11,142 nucleotides of DNA from Granulicella sp. Its GTDB lineage: Bacteria > Acidobacteriota > Terriglobia > Terriglobales > Acidobacteriaceae. Both the position numbers and the translations under genes were made by a program. Below are positions 1 to 7,145 of the stretch, piece by piece (the first letter of the stretch is position 1; each line of letters opens with the position of its first letter). The notes under the pieces were generated by a model. It did not search any database and had not been told where the DNA came from. It saw only the letters and a list, made by a program, of their open reading frames with translations. Where the stretch lies: positions 1-11,142 of the forward strand of contig PKWK01000090.1 in assembly GCA_003133205.1 (NCBI GenBank), given 5' to 3'.

Positions 1-1
1 G

Positions 2-202
2 CGGCGGGCCAAGCTCGAAGGCAGGCATATTGGGCGGAAGGCCCTGGTCCTCGATCGGGCCGCCATCCATCGTGACCGCCAGCAAGGTCACAGCCTAGGA
101 CAGCTGGCGAAGAGCTACCTGGTCTCCCGAACGACTATCCATCGGGTGCTCGGCGAGCAAATCCCTGCCGTTACAAAAGGCCTCGAAAAACCCGCCGCCT
201 AA
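2..202 (+). CDS. Serine recombinase (resolvase/invertase), C-terminal part, copy A
   Basis: This is the 3' end of a resolvase/invertase-family serine recombinase, running off the left edge. The visible 66 residues begin with RRAKLEGRHIGRKAL and equal the C-terminus of the complete copy at 10275-10886. They cover the end of the long E-helix/hinge (the arginine-rich RRAKLEGR stretch) and the C-terminal helix-turn-helix (GHSLGQLAKSYLVSRTTIHRVL), which in this family binds half-sites of the crossover sequence. The catalytic domain lies outside the window. The gene points rightwards into the cargo, and its stop codon is 16 bases before the first palindrome. The copy is intact as far as it can be seen. 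Its nucleotide identity with the other copy implies recent duplication or ongoing homogenisation. Confidence 0.93.
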   Translation, partial: RRAKLEGRHIGRKALVLDRAAIHRDRQQGHSLGQLAKSYLVSRTTIHRVLGEQIPAVTKGLEKPAA

Positions 203-218
203 ACCCCACAGAATCAGG

Positions 219-239
219 GCCGGATCTCACCGATCCGGC
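219..239. other. Palindrome 1 after recombinase copy A
   Basis: Perfect inverted repeat with arms GCCGGATC and GATCCGGC around a 5-base centre (TCACC), starting 16 bases after the recombinase stop codon. No T-run follows, so it is not a standard intrinsic terminator for the + strand. It could be a recombinase accessory site, a structural RNA end, or part of a bidirectional transcription block. The same element occurs inverted at 10238-10258. Confidence 0.8.
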
Positions 240-240
240 T

Positions 241-266
241 GTTCCACAACCTGTGGGTTGTGAAAC
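241..266. other. Palindrome 2: candidate recombinase crossover site, left
   Basis: A 26-bp imperfect palindrome: left arm GTTCCACAACC, centre TGTG, right arm GGTTGTGAAAC; 10 of 11 arm positions pair. Sites of the serine DNA invertases (hix, gix) are likewise about 26 bp with two roughly 12-bp half-sites around a 2-bp core. The inverted-repeat identity ends one base further on (267), which makes this palindrome the element's inner end. Its role as a crossover site is inferred from size, symmetry and place, not from recognisable hix/res sequence. Confidence 0.5.
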
Positions 267-267
267 A

Positions 268-689
268 TATAGGGCTGGGTGCAGATGAAACCAGCCGGTG
301 TTAGCACGTTTCACGCAAACAATCTCGTCGACTCTGACAAAGCACAGAAAAGCTGGGTGGGCCCCAGCCCTCGGAACTCACCCATCTCTTATTCCTCGGC
401 CCAGCGGAACTGTCAGCGAAGGCTTTTCCGCCGACTGCGTAAGGTCCGGCGTGACGGGAGCAACAATGTACGGTGGTTCGAGCCGCGTAATCGTGATCCT
501 TGGCGGCGTAGCGTTGCCGCGCATTACAAGTTGATGATTTTCGCGTCGACGGAGCAACCCTTACTACAGTCAACAATCGCTACCTAACTTTAACCCGCCA
601 GTAACTACAGTCCCGCTGCACCAAGCCTACCCTCACTCTGCTCGCGAGATCGCGCGGGCATTCACAACTTCAACACAGAGGCGCATTCG
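268..689. other. 422-base non-coding stretch, no gene recognised
   Basis: Several overlapping short open frames exist on both strands here, but none has a ribosome-binding site, a recognisable domain or a consistent codon pattern, so no gene is called. A small hairpin lies at 352-368 (arms GCTGGG and CCCAGC). The 9-mer ACTACAGTC occurs twice, at 563-571 and 604-612, upstream of the phosphoesterase; a regulator-site role is possible but unsupported. No -35/-10 pair with good spacing was found by eye, although the promoter for the gene at 690 must lie here unless it is read from the recombinase side. The stretch may include degraded remnants of older genes. Confidence 0.5.
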
Positions 690-2711
690 ATGCCGAACCA
701 AAGCCGCACCCCCCGCAGCATCGCTTTCCGCTGCAGCGCAGCCCTCATGGCTGCACTGCAAGTGTTCGCAGGTGGTCTCCCTGCGCTCGCGCAATCCAAC
801 GACAAGAACGACAGTAGCGCCGGCACGTACACGCCCATCAAGCACGTTATCGTCATCATCGGAGAGAACCGCACCTTCGACCACATCTTCGCTACCTACA
901 AGCCTATCAAAGGCGAGACCGTGGACAATCTCTTGCACAAGGGCATCATCTACGACGATGGGACTCCCGGGCCCAACGTCTCGCTCGCGCGCCAGTACTC
1001 CGCCAAGGACACCCACGCCGACCATTACCTGGTCAGCCCCATGGATAAGTCGCTCTATCCGCACCTGCCCACGCCGCTCGCCGGTGGCCCCACGGTTCCC
1101 TTCCTCTCCAGCGTGCCCCTCGCTGAGTTTGTCGAGAACGGCCTCCCCAACCTGCAGTACTACACCTACGCCACGACCGGAGGCACCGGCCTCGCGACAG
1201 GCGTGCCCGACACCCGCATCCCAAACCTCAACAGCCTGCCCGACGGACCGTTTCAGCTCACTCCCGGCATCCCCTACGACGCCTACGCCGGCAGCCCCGT
1301 CCACCGCTTCTACCAGATGTGGCAGCAGCTCGACTGCAACATCAACTTCTCCGACGAGTGGAACCCTAGCGGCTGCAAGGCTGATCTCTTCCCCTGGGTC
1401 GGCATCACTGCCGGCTCCGACACCAATGGCGCGCCGCAGCCGGTCCCCTTCACCGAACAGACGCAGGGTGAGGGCGGCAACTCCATGGGCTTCTACAACG
1501 TCCAGCAGGGCGATGCGCCCTACCTCAAATCGCTCGCCGACAACTACGCCATGAGCGACAACTACCACCAGGCCGTCATGGGCGGCACCGGAGCTAACCA
1601 CGTCATGATGGGCACGGGCGACGCCATCTTCTTCACCAACGCAAAGGGCGACCCTGTCACTCCGCCCGAGAACGTGCTCGTTGCCGCCGGCACGGCAAAC
1701 GCCGGAGTCGTCAGCGAGATCGAGAATCCGAACGCCATGCCCGGCACCAATAACTACTACACCGAGGACGGTTACGGAGCAGGTTCGGCCGGCAAGCCGT
1801 CCTCAGGCGGCGGCAGCTACAGTAACTGTTCCGACTCCGATGCCCCAGGCGTCCGCTCGGTCCTCAGCTACCTCAATTCGCTGCCCTACGAAGTGGACCC
1901 GAAGTGCGAGGCTGGGCACTACTACCTCCTCAACAACTACAACCCCGGCTACTTCGCCAACGGGGCCAACGCCTACACCGACCCCAACCCCAAGAACACC
2001 GTCTTCACTGTCCCGCCCTCCAGCCTCCGCACCATCGGCGACGCGCTGCTGGAGAAGAACATCTCCTTCAAGTACTACGGCGACGACTGGGACCGCGCTA
2101 AGGCCGATCCCTATTACCAGAATCCCATCAACGTCTACTGCAACATCTGCAACTTCTTCCAGTACTCGAGCAACATCATGACCAACCCCGCCCTTGTTGC
2201 GGCCCACCTACAGGACACCACCGACCTCTACACGGACATCACCAACAACACCCTTCCGGCCGTCTCCTTTGTCAAGCCCAGCGGCCTCGTCGACGGTCAC
2301 CCCGGCACCTCCAAGGTCGATCTCTTCGAAGGCTTCACCAAGAAGATCGTCGACATGGTGCAGGCCAACCCCAAAGTCTGGGCCGATACCGCCATCCTGG
2401 TCACCTTCGACGAAGGCGGCGGCTACTACGACTCAGGATACGTGCAGCCCGTCGACTTCTTCGGCGACGGGACCCGCATCCCCATGCTGGCCATCTCACC
2501 CTTCACCAAGCCCGGCCACATCTCACACCAGTACAACGACCACGTCTCGATCCTCAAGTTCATCGAGTACAACTGGAAGCTGAAACCGCTCACCGATCGC
2601 AGCCGCGACAACCTCCCCAACCCCAAACAGAAGGGGGCCAACCCCTACGTCCCCACCAACTCGCCCGCCATCGGCGACCTCACCGATCTCTTTGACTTTG
2701 ACAAGAAGTAG
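690..2711 (+). CDS. Secreted phosphoesterase (PF04185 type; acid phosphatase/phospholipase C-like)
   Basis: A 673-residue exported hydrolase of the PF04185 phosphoesterase family, which belongs to the alkaline-phosphatase-like superfamily and includes Francisella AcpA and bacterial phospholipases C. Residues 1-34 form a signal peptide ending PALA before QSND. The catalytic domain opens with KHVIVIIGENRTFDHIF (51-67); E59-N60 match the Glu-Asn metal ligands known in AcpA. The segment around GGTGANH (298-304) probably carries the nucleophile, with T300 a candidate by analogy with phospholipases C. D574-E575 in FDEGGGYYD match the second Asp-Glu metal pair, and NDHVSILKFIEYNW (616 on) is the typical end of the domain. 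It acts in the periplasm or outside the cell; the substrate (phosphomonoester, phospholipid or other) cannot be told. ATG 690 follows AGAGG at 677-681. A terminator lies 24 bases after the stop, so the gene is probably its own transcription unit. Codons mostly end in C, unlike the YncE fusion at 7146. Confidence 0.9.
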   Translation: MPNQSRTPRSIAFRCSAALMAALQVFAGGLPALAQSNDKNDSSAGTYTPIKHVIVIIGENRTFDHIFATYKPIKGETVDNLLHKGIIYDDGTPGPNVSLARQYSAKDTHADHYLVSPMDKSLYPHLPTPLAGGPTVPFLSSVPLAEFVENGLPNLQYYTYATTGGTGLATGVPDTRIPNLNSLPDGPFQLTPGIPYDAYAGSPVHRFYQMWQQLDCNINFSDEWNPSGCKADLFPWVGITAGSDTNGAPQPVPFTEQTQGEGGNSMGFYNVQQGDAPYLKSLADNYAMSDNYHQAVMGGTGANHVMMGTGDAIFFTNAKGDPVTPPENVLVAAGTANAGVVSEIENPNAMPGTNNYYTEDGYGAGSAGKPSSGGGSYSNCSDSDAPGVRSVLSYLNSLPYEVDPKCEAGHYYLLNNYNPGYFANGANAYTDPNPKNTVFTVPPSSLRTIGDALLEKNISFKYYGDDWDRAKADPYYQNPINVYCNICNFFQYSSNIMTNPALVAAHLQDTTDLYTDITNNTLPAVSFVKPSGLVDGHPGTSKVDLFEGFTKKIVDMVQANPKVWADTAILVTFDEGGGYYDSGYVQPVDFFGDGTRIPMLAISPFTKPGHISHQYNDHVSILKFIEYNWKLKPLTDRSRDNLPNPKQKGANPYVPTNSPAIGDLTDLFDFDKK

Positions 2712-2735
2712 TCCGCGCCTACAGTTTCTCCATTT

Positions 2736-2785
2736 GGACCATCACTCAGACAAAAATACCGTCTCAGTGGTGGTCCGCTTTTTTT
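2736..2785 (+). terminator. Strong intrinsic terminator of the phosphoesterase gene
   Basis: A 16-bp stem, with one mismatch and one G-U pair, is formed by 2736-2751 (GGACCATCACTCAGAC) and 2761-2776. It has a 9-base A-rich loop, then GC and seven T residues at 2779-2785. It begins 24 bases after the phosphoesterase stop codon and separates that gene from the receptor gene. Confidence 0.88.
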
Positions 2786-2900
2786 CTCCGCGCGCCGAAG
2801 CCATAAGAGGATCTCACTGAGCGGCATCAAGGCCGTCGACTCGGGATGACCTGGGATGGCGATGGTTTCTCCGTTCGAGATCCTATCCTTCGCCGAATAA

Positions 2901-2929
2901 GTGACAGCGATTACACGTATTCGATTAAT
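2901..2929 (+). promoter_or_regulatory. Candidate sigma-70-type promoter for the TonB-dependent receptor
   Basis: GTGACA at 2901-2906 matches the -35 consensus at five of six positions. ATTAAT at 2924-2929 matches the -10 at four of six, with the optimal 17-base spacer. It lies in the only notably AT-rich part of the 331-base spacer, after the upstream terminator. Transcription from it would give a leader of roughly 105 bases before ATG 3043. Found by eye only, so moderate to low support. Confidence 0.33.
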
Positions 2930-3042
2930 TTGCCTGTTATTCACCTGACGTACAAGTTGGGTGGATAGAACCGTTGTGGTGAGACGTTCGGCTGAAGCTG
3001 AGCAGCTCAAATTTCCCAGCCACAAGTGGTTTGCGAGGCTCC

Positions 3043-6000
3043 ATGAGAATTCCGTGCCGCGGCGCGCTGCGCCTGATCCTGTTTGTCATATTGCTTATTT
3101 CGAGTACCTGCGCGTTCTCGCAGCAGACTCTCGGTGGCCTGACCGGAACCATAGTCGATGGCTCAGGCGCGGTCCTGGTTGGCGCCAAGGTGCAACTCAC
3201 CGGCAACAGCAATGGCATATCGCTTACGACTACTACCCAGCGTAACGGTGTTTACCAGTTTCAGAACCTTCCTGTAGGCACTTATACCCTGGTCTTCACA
3301 GAGCCGGGCTTCGATGCCGTGCGGGTTCCGTCGGTGCCGGTGCAGGAGAACCGCACCGCAACGATCAACGGTAAACTGAAGGTCGGAAGCGCCACCACGA
3401 CGATCGTGGTCAACGAGACGCCGCTGCTGAACGAGACGGATGCCACGAACGGCTATGTTCTCGACTCCGCGGAGATCCAGGAGACGCCGCTGGCGACCGG
3501 CAGCTTTACTCGTCTCGCGCTGCTTACGCCGGGCGTCAGCGCCGAGTTACTGGGCGGCATCGGCACCAACGCCGGCCTCGGCAATGCGCCGATCTGGGCT
3601 AACGGCCAGCGCGACACCAGCAACGGCTTCAACGTGGACGGCGTGGACGTTACCAACCTGTTCAACGGCAAGTCCTCGTCCCAGAGTCAGTCGCAGCGTT
3701 ACAGCTTCAACATCGGCCAGTCGAACACCGGCACAGTCGGCGGGCAGAACGTGACCAGCACGTCGGTTTACGGATCGAACGGCAATGGCTTGGCCACGCC
3801 GCCGCCCGAGTTTATTCAGGAGCTCCGCGTCAACACGTCGCAGTACGATTCTCAGCAGGGCAACCACAGCGGCGCACAAATCGACGTCAACACCGCGACC
3901 GGCAGCAACCGGTTTCATGGCCAGGCGTTCGGCAACCGGGCAACAAACTTCATTAATGCCGCGCCCTACTTCAACAAGCAGGCCTACTCCTACCAGCAGA
4001 ATCCTATGTTGCCGAACCCCTCTTTCCCCCTTAGCATGGTCGTGCCGCAGTTACACCGTGACATCCTCGGAGGTACGTACGGCGGTCCGATCCTGAAGGA
4101 CAAGTTGTTCTTCTTTGCCGGTTATGAAAACCAGCATGTCACCGACGCCTTAAAGGGTTACTCGTCCGTTACGGTCCCTCAGGGGCTTACGGACGACCGC
4201 TCTCAGGCTGGCATTCTCAACGCCATCAACAGTTGGAATGCTACTACGACATCCGCAGCGGTCAAAGGCACGGCGGTCCCCTTCAACGGGACCTTCGACC
4301 CGGTTGCCATGGCTCTGCTAACCGCCAAGCTCAACAACGGACAATACCTTATTCCTTCCGTGCAGAATGCGATTTCTGCGCCGAACCTTGGGCCCAACGT
4401 ATTTCTTCAGCAACCATCGCTGTTCCAGGTGAATGAGGCGACTACGGCGTTGGACTACAACGTGAACTCGAAAGATCGGCTCTCGGCGAAGTACTACTAC
4501 CAACACTCCCCGGACTTGAATCCGTTCAGCAACGCGAACACGGGCGGATTTCCCGCCACTGAAGATTCGGGCGCGCAGGTTGGCGCGCTGACCAACTCCA
4601 TCACTGTCGGCCCTCGCCTCAACTGGGAGCAGCGTTTCGGCTTCTCCCGCCAGAAGGTCTACACCACGTTCAAAGCGCAACTCCCCGACAGCACATTTGG
4701 CATCGGTTTCCCTGGTGCGTCCTCGCTGCCTGGAATTTCGCTGGGTAAGTTCGCTTACTCGAGCGGCGGCGCGGTGACCACCGGGCCAAACAGCACCTTC
4801 GCCAACGAGGGCTACTTCCAGAACCGCTGGAACCCCTCAACCAACCTCATCTTCTCCATCGGCAAGCACAACTTGTCTGCCGGCAGCAGCTACAGCTACA
4901 CCCAGTTGGATATTCGCAACCGGCGAGCCAATCTCGGCAGCGTATCTACCGCTAACTTCGTCACCTTCGTCGAAGGTCAGGCGAGTAGTTCCAACGAACT
5001 CATCGGCAATGCGAATCGCTACTATCGGGCCAACGAGATTGGCACCTATTTGCAAGATCAATGGCGCCTGCTATCCAACCTCAGCATTACGGCTGGCATT
5101 CGGTACGACTACGACGGCGGATTCACCGAGAAGTACGGAAACATGTTCAACTTCGATCCTTCCGTCTATAACGTCACGCAGAGCGCGGTCGTCAACAGCG
5201 GATTCGTAGTGGCAGGCAACAACGCCTACTCCCCTACGGCCGGCGTCAGCAACTCGACGCTTACCGGGCGGCAGTGGGGCATCGCGCCACGCCTTGGGTT
5301 CGCCTACACACCCAGTCAGACCGGTGGCAAACTCGTGATTCGCGGGGGCGCAGGCATTTACTACGACCGCGGCGAACTCTTCAGCTATCTGTCGCAGCCC
5401 GCCGGCGGCAGTACGGGTGGCCCCTTCGGAGTCACCCAAGCCGCGCCTCTGGTGAACTACGTGACCGGCAGCGGCGTTACCAGTACCGGCGCAATAGCCC
5501 CAATGACCCTTGAAAACCCGCTTGGTGGAGCAGTCATTCCCGCGTCCTCCTCCGATCCCTCCACCTTTAGCGCGAAGCTCCCAACCGCCAGCCAGATTCG
5601 CGCGACCTGCACCGGTTTGGCCGTGGAAACCACCAAATCCAACAGCGACTGCAGCGTGACACCGTATAACTTCGGTGCTTATGCTCGCGATAACAAACTG
5701 CCGTACACCATCAGCTACAGCTTCAACGTTCAGTACCAACTGACAAAGGACATGGCTGCCACGGTCGGCTATAGCGGTAATCGTTCGCGCCACCTGGTCG
5801 TGCCGGTCCCGTTCAACGAGCCCGGCATCGCGACTCCGACCAACCCAATCAATGGGGAGACCAGCAGCTACGGGTACGAGGTGCTCAATACAAATCCAGC
5901 GGTGTCGTCGGGTAAGTACTACACGCCCATCTCCACCGAGCCATACGACACCTACAGTGGCGGCAACATCGATCTTCGTGTCCCGTATGTTGGCTATAGC

Positions 6001-6981
6001 CCGAACGCAGCACTTTACAAAGCGGCCGCCAACGCGGCTTACGATTCCCTGCAGGCGCACTTGGAAAAGCGAATGTCCAACTACGTCCAGGTGGGCGCAT
6101 CCTATACCTACAGCCACGCGCTGGATGAGCAGAGCGATCTTGGCCTGTTCTTTACTGGCGACAACCCGAACAATCTGCGCGACTCATGGGCTTCGGCCGA
6201 CTTCGACCGCACCCATACCATCGTGTTCAACTATGTGATCCAGATTCCGAAGCTGGCGCGCGACGCAAGCCTGCTCGGCAAGTTCACCAACGGATGGCAG
6301 TTAGTTGGCATCACCACACTGCAGAGCGGCCAGCCGTACAGCTTGTACGAATACGACGGAGCAGTCGGCAGCATTTATTTTGGTAACTACCCGACGCTGG
6401 CCAACCCAGTGCTCGGCATCAAGGACGGCGCTCACCCTAAGTCCGCTATGACGGGTCACTCCGGCTCTCAACTCAACGTCTCGTCACCCGGAACTTATAC
6501 GTACGTTCCCGCGATCGATCCGAGCCAACTCCAGGTCAACTACCTACAGCCAGGGCAGAAGGGCATTCCGGCCTGCAACACTAACGAACCCTGCGACGTA
6601 TTCGAAACCGACTTCACACCGGGACAACGCAACATCTTCCGGCAGTCCTTCCAAAAAGATGCGGACGTGTCGTTCCAGAAGATCACGAAACTCTCGGAGC
6701 GTTACTCGGCCCGCTACACATTCGACGTCTATAACCTAACCAACTCGGTCAGCCTCGACGCACCCAATAACAGCGCCAGCGTCAGCCAGAGCAAACTGAC
6801 GCCGCCCACCGGCGGCACTGCCGTGGCCTACGGTCAGGTTGCAACAAGCACAGCGACACAAAGCGCAGATGTCAGCCGGCTGTATGTCACTCCCACACTT
6901 GGGGCGACTAGCTTCGGATCGGTGCGCAACGCGATCGGTCAGCCAAGGACGATTGAAATGTCACTTCACCTGGTGTTCTAA
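3043..6981 (+). CDS. Oar-like TonB-dependent outer-membrane receptor with carboxypeptidase-regulatory domain
   Basis: A 1312-residue outer-membrane protein of the large Oar-like TonB-dependent receptor family, abundant in Acidobacteriota. Residues 1-26 are a signal peptide (hydrophobic LRLILFVILLISS, then CAFS before QQ). Residues about 31-115 form a carboxypeptidase-regulatory-like beta-sandwich (LTGTIVDGSGAVLVGAKV, then NGVYQFQNLPVGTYTL). Next come a plug domain (NETPLLNETDATN, TPLATGSFTRLALLTPGV, NGFNVDGVDVTNLF) and a long beta-barrel. It ends in SLHLVF, the terminal aromatic expected for barrel insertion. Length is normal for this group (about 1000-1300). I chose ATG 3043, preceded by GAGG at 3035-3038 although the spacing is short. 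The in-frame TTG at 3031 would add four residues and has no better site. Its ligand is unknown. Lying between two phosphoesterases, it may import or bind a phosphorylated or organic product; that is inference from position. Confidence 0.93.
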   Translation: MRIPCRGALRLILFVILLISSTCAFSQQTLGGLTGTIVDGSGAVLVGAKVQLTGNSNGISLTTTTQRNGVYQFQNLPVGTYTLVFTEPGFDAVRVPSVPVQENRTATINGKLKVGSATTTIVVNETPLLNETDATNGYVLDSAEIQETPLATGSFTRLALLTPGVSAELLGGIGTNAGLGNAPIWANGQRDTSNGFNVDGVDVTNLFNGKSSSQSQSQRYSFNIGQSNTGTVGGQNVTSTSVYGSNGNGLATPPPEFIQELRVNTSQYDSQQGNHSGAQIDVNTATGSNRFHGQAFGNRATNFINAAPYFNKQAYSYQQNPMLPNPSFPLSMVVPQLHRDILGGTYGGPILKDKLFFFAGYENQHVTDALKGYSSVTVPQGLTDDRSQAGILNAINSWNATTTSAAVKGTAVPFNGTFDPVAMALLTAKLNNGQYLIPSVQNAISAPNLGPNVFLQQPSLFQVNEATTALDYNVNSKDRLSAKYYYQHSPDLNPFSNANTGGFPATEDSGAQVGALTNSITVGPRLNWEQRFGFSRQKVYTTFKAQLPDSTFGIGFPGASSLPGISLGKFAYSSGGAVTTGPNSTFANEGYFQNRWNPSTNLIFSIGKHNLSAGSSYSYTQLDIRNRRANLGSVSTANFVTFVEGQASSSNELIGNANRYYRANEIGTYLQDQWRLLSNLSITAGIRYDYDGGFTEKYGNMFNFDPSVYNVTQSAVVNSGFVVAGNNAYSPTAGVSNSTLTGRQWGIAPRLGFAYTPSQTGGKLVIRGGAGIYYDRGELFSYLSQPAGGSTGGPFGVTQAAPLVNYVTGSGVTSTGAIAPMTLENPLGGAVIPASSSDPSTFSAKLPTASQIRATCTGLAVETTKSNSDCSVTPYNFGAYARDNKLPYTISYSFNVQYQLTKDMAATVGYSGNRSRHLVVPVPFNEPGIATPTNPINGETSSYGYEVLNTNPAVSSGKYYTPISTEPYDTYSGGNIDLRVPYVGYSPNAALYKAAANAAYDSLQAHLEKRMSNYVQVGASYTYSHALDEQSDLGLFFTGDNPNNLRDSWASADFDRTHTIVFNYVIQIPKLARDASLLGKFTNGWQLVGITTLQSGQPYSLYEYDGAVGSIYFGNYPTLANPVLGIKDGAHPKSAMTGHSGSQLNVSSPGTYTYVPAIDPSQLQVNYLQPGQKGIPACNTNEPCDVFETDFTPGQRNIFRQSFQKDADVSFQKITKLSERYSARYTFDVYNLTNSVSLDAPNNSASVSQSKLTPPTGGTAVAYGQVATSTATQSADVSRLYVTPTLGATSFGSVRNAIGQPRTIEMSLHLVF

Positions 6982-6992
6982 GTCGGTCCGTC

Positions 6993-7024
6993 AGAGAAGC
7001 TCGGACTTCGGTTCGGGCTTCTCT
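6993..7024 (+). terminator. UUCG-tetraloop hairpin after the receptor gene, likely terminator
   Basis: A 14-bp stem (two G-U pairs) of 6993-7006 (AGAGAAGCTCGGAC) with 7011-7024 closes on the very stable TTCG tetraloop (7007-7010) with the preferred C-G closing pair. It starts 12 bases after the receptor stop codon. The following bases (TGGTCTCGATTCTT) are only partly T-rich, so termination may be incomplete. It sits inside a further 7-bp pairing, CGGTCCG (6984-6990) with CGGACCG (7047-7053). Confidence 0.6.
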
Positions 7025-7057
7025 TGGTCTCGATTCTTCGGTCGCTCGGACCGGTTG

Positions 7058-7095
7058 ACTCTCATGGAGAGTTTCTGACGCCCTGAAGCCAGGGC
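7058..7095 (+). other. Two small hairpins in the leader of the YncE/phosphoesterase gene
   Basis: ACTCTC-ATG-GAGAGT (7058-7072) and GCCCTG-AAGC-CAGGGC (7080-7095) are both perfect short inverted repeats between the receptor terminator and the next start codon. The spacer of 164 bases therefore carries three successive hairpins. No known riboswitch or attenuator is recognised; they may be RNA structure in the leader or operator-like sites. Confidence 0.45.
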
Positions 7096-7145
7096 CTGAC
7101 GGAATGAATTATTCAACAGATAGAAACTCAGGCGGATTCGTAACT

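Larger units (their letters stand above)
1..267 (+). repeat. Left arm of a perfect inverted repeat
   Basis: These bases are identical, base for base, to the reverse complement of 10210-10476 (paired positions sum to 10477). The arm holds the last 66 codons of a serine recombinase, its stop codon and two palindromes. Identity ends between 267 and 268. The repeat very likely continues left of the window, since the right copy of the gene continues to 10886. Confidence 0.97.

Noticed and set aside
219..266. Intrinsic terminator of the recombinase genes
   Set aside because: The palindromes form good stems but no T-run follows on the recombinase-sense strand, so a terminator call is not supported.
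308..320. GTTTCAC sequence near the left arm as a third crossover half-site
   Set aside because: Only seven bases match the start of the 26-bp palindrome and the second half-site is missing; chance similarity is likely.
279..587. Short overlapping open frames on both strands between the left arm and the phosphoesterase
   Set aside because: None has a ribosome-binding site or recognisable family, and the products look like translated non-coding DNA.
633..1601. A 322-codon open frame on the minus strand antisense to the phosphoesterase
   Set aside because: It lies opposite a gene with clear catalytic motifs, its product is a low-complexity valine/glycine/alanine-rich string, and it follows from the C-ending codons of the real gene.
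5071..6117. A 348-codon minus-strand frame inside the receptor gene
   Set aside because: It has no domain or ribosome-binding site and is fully covered by a receptor frame with a signal peptide and terminal aromatic residue. It is a composition-driven shadow.
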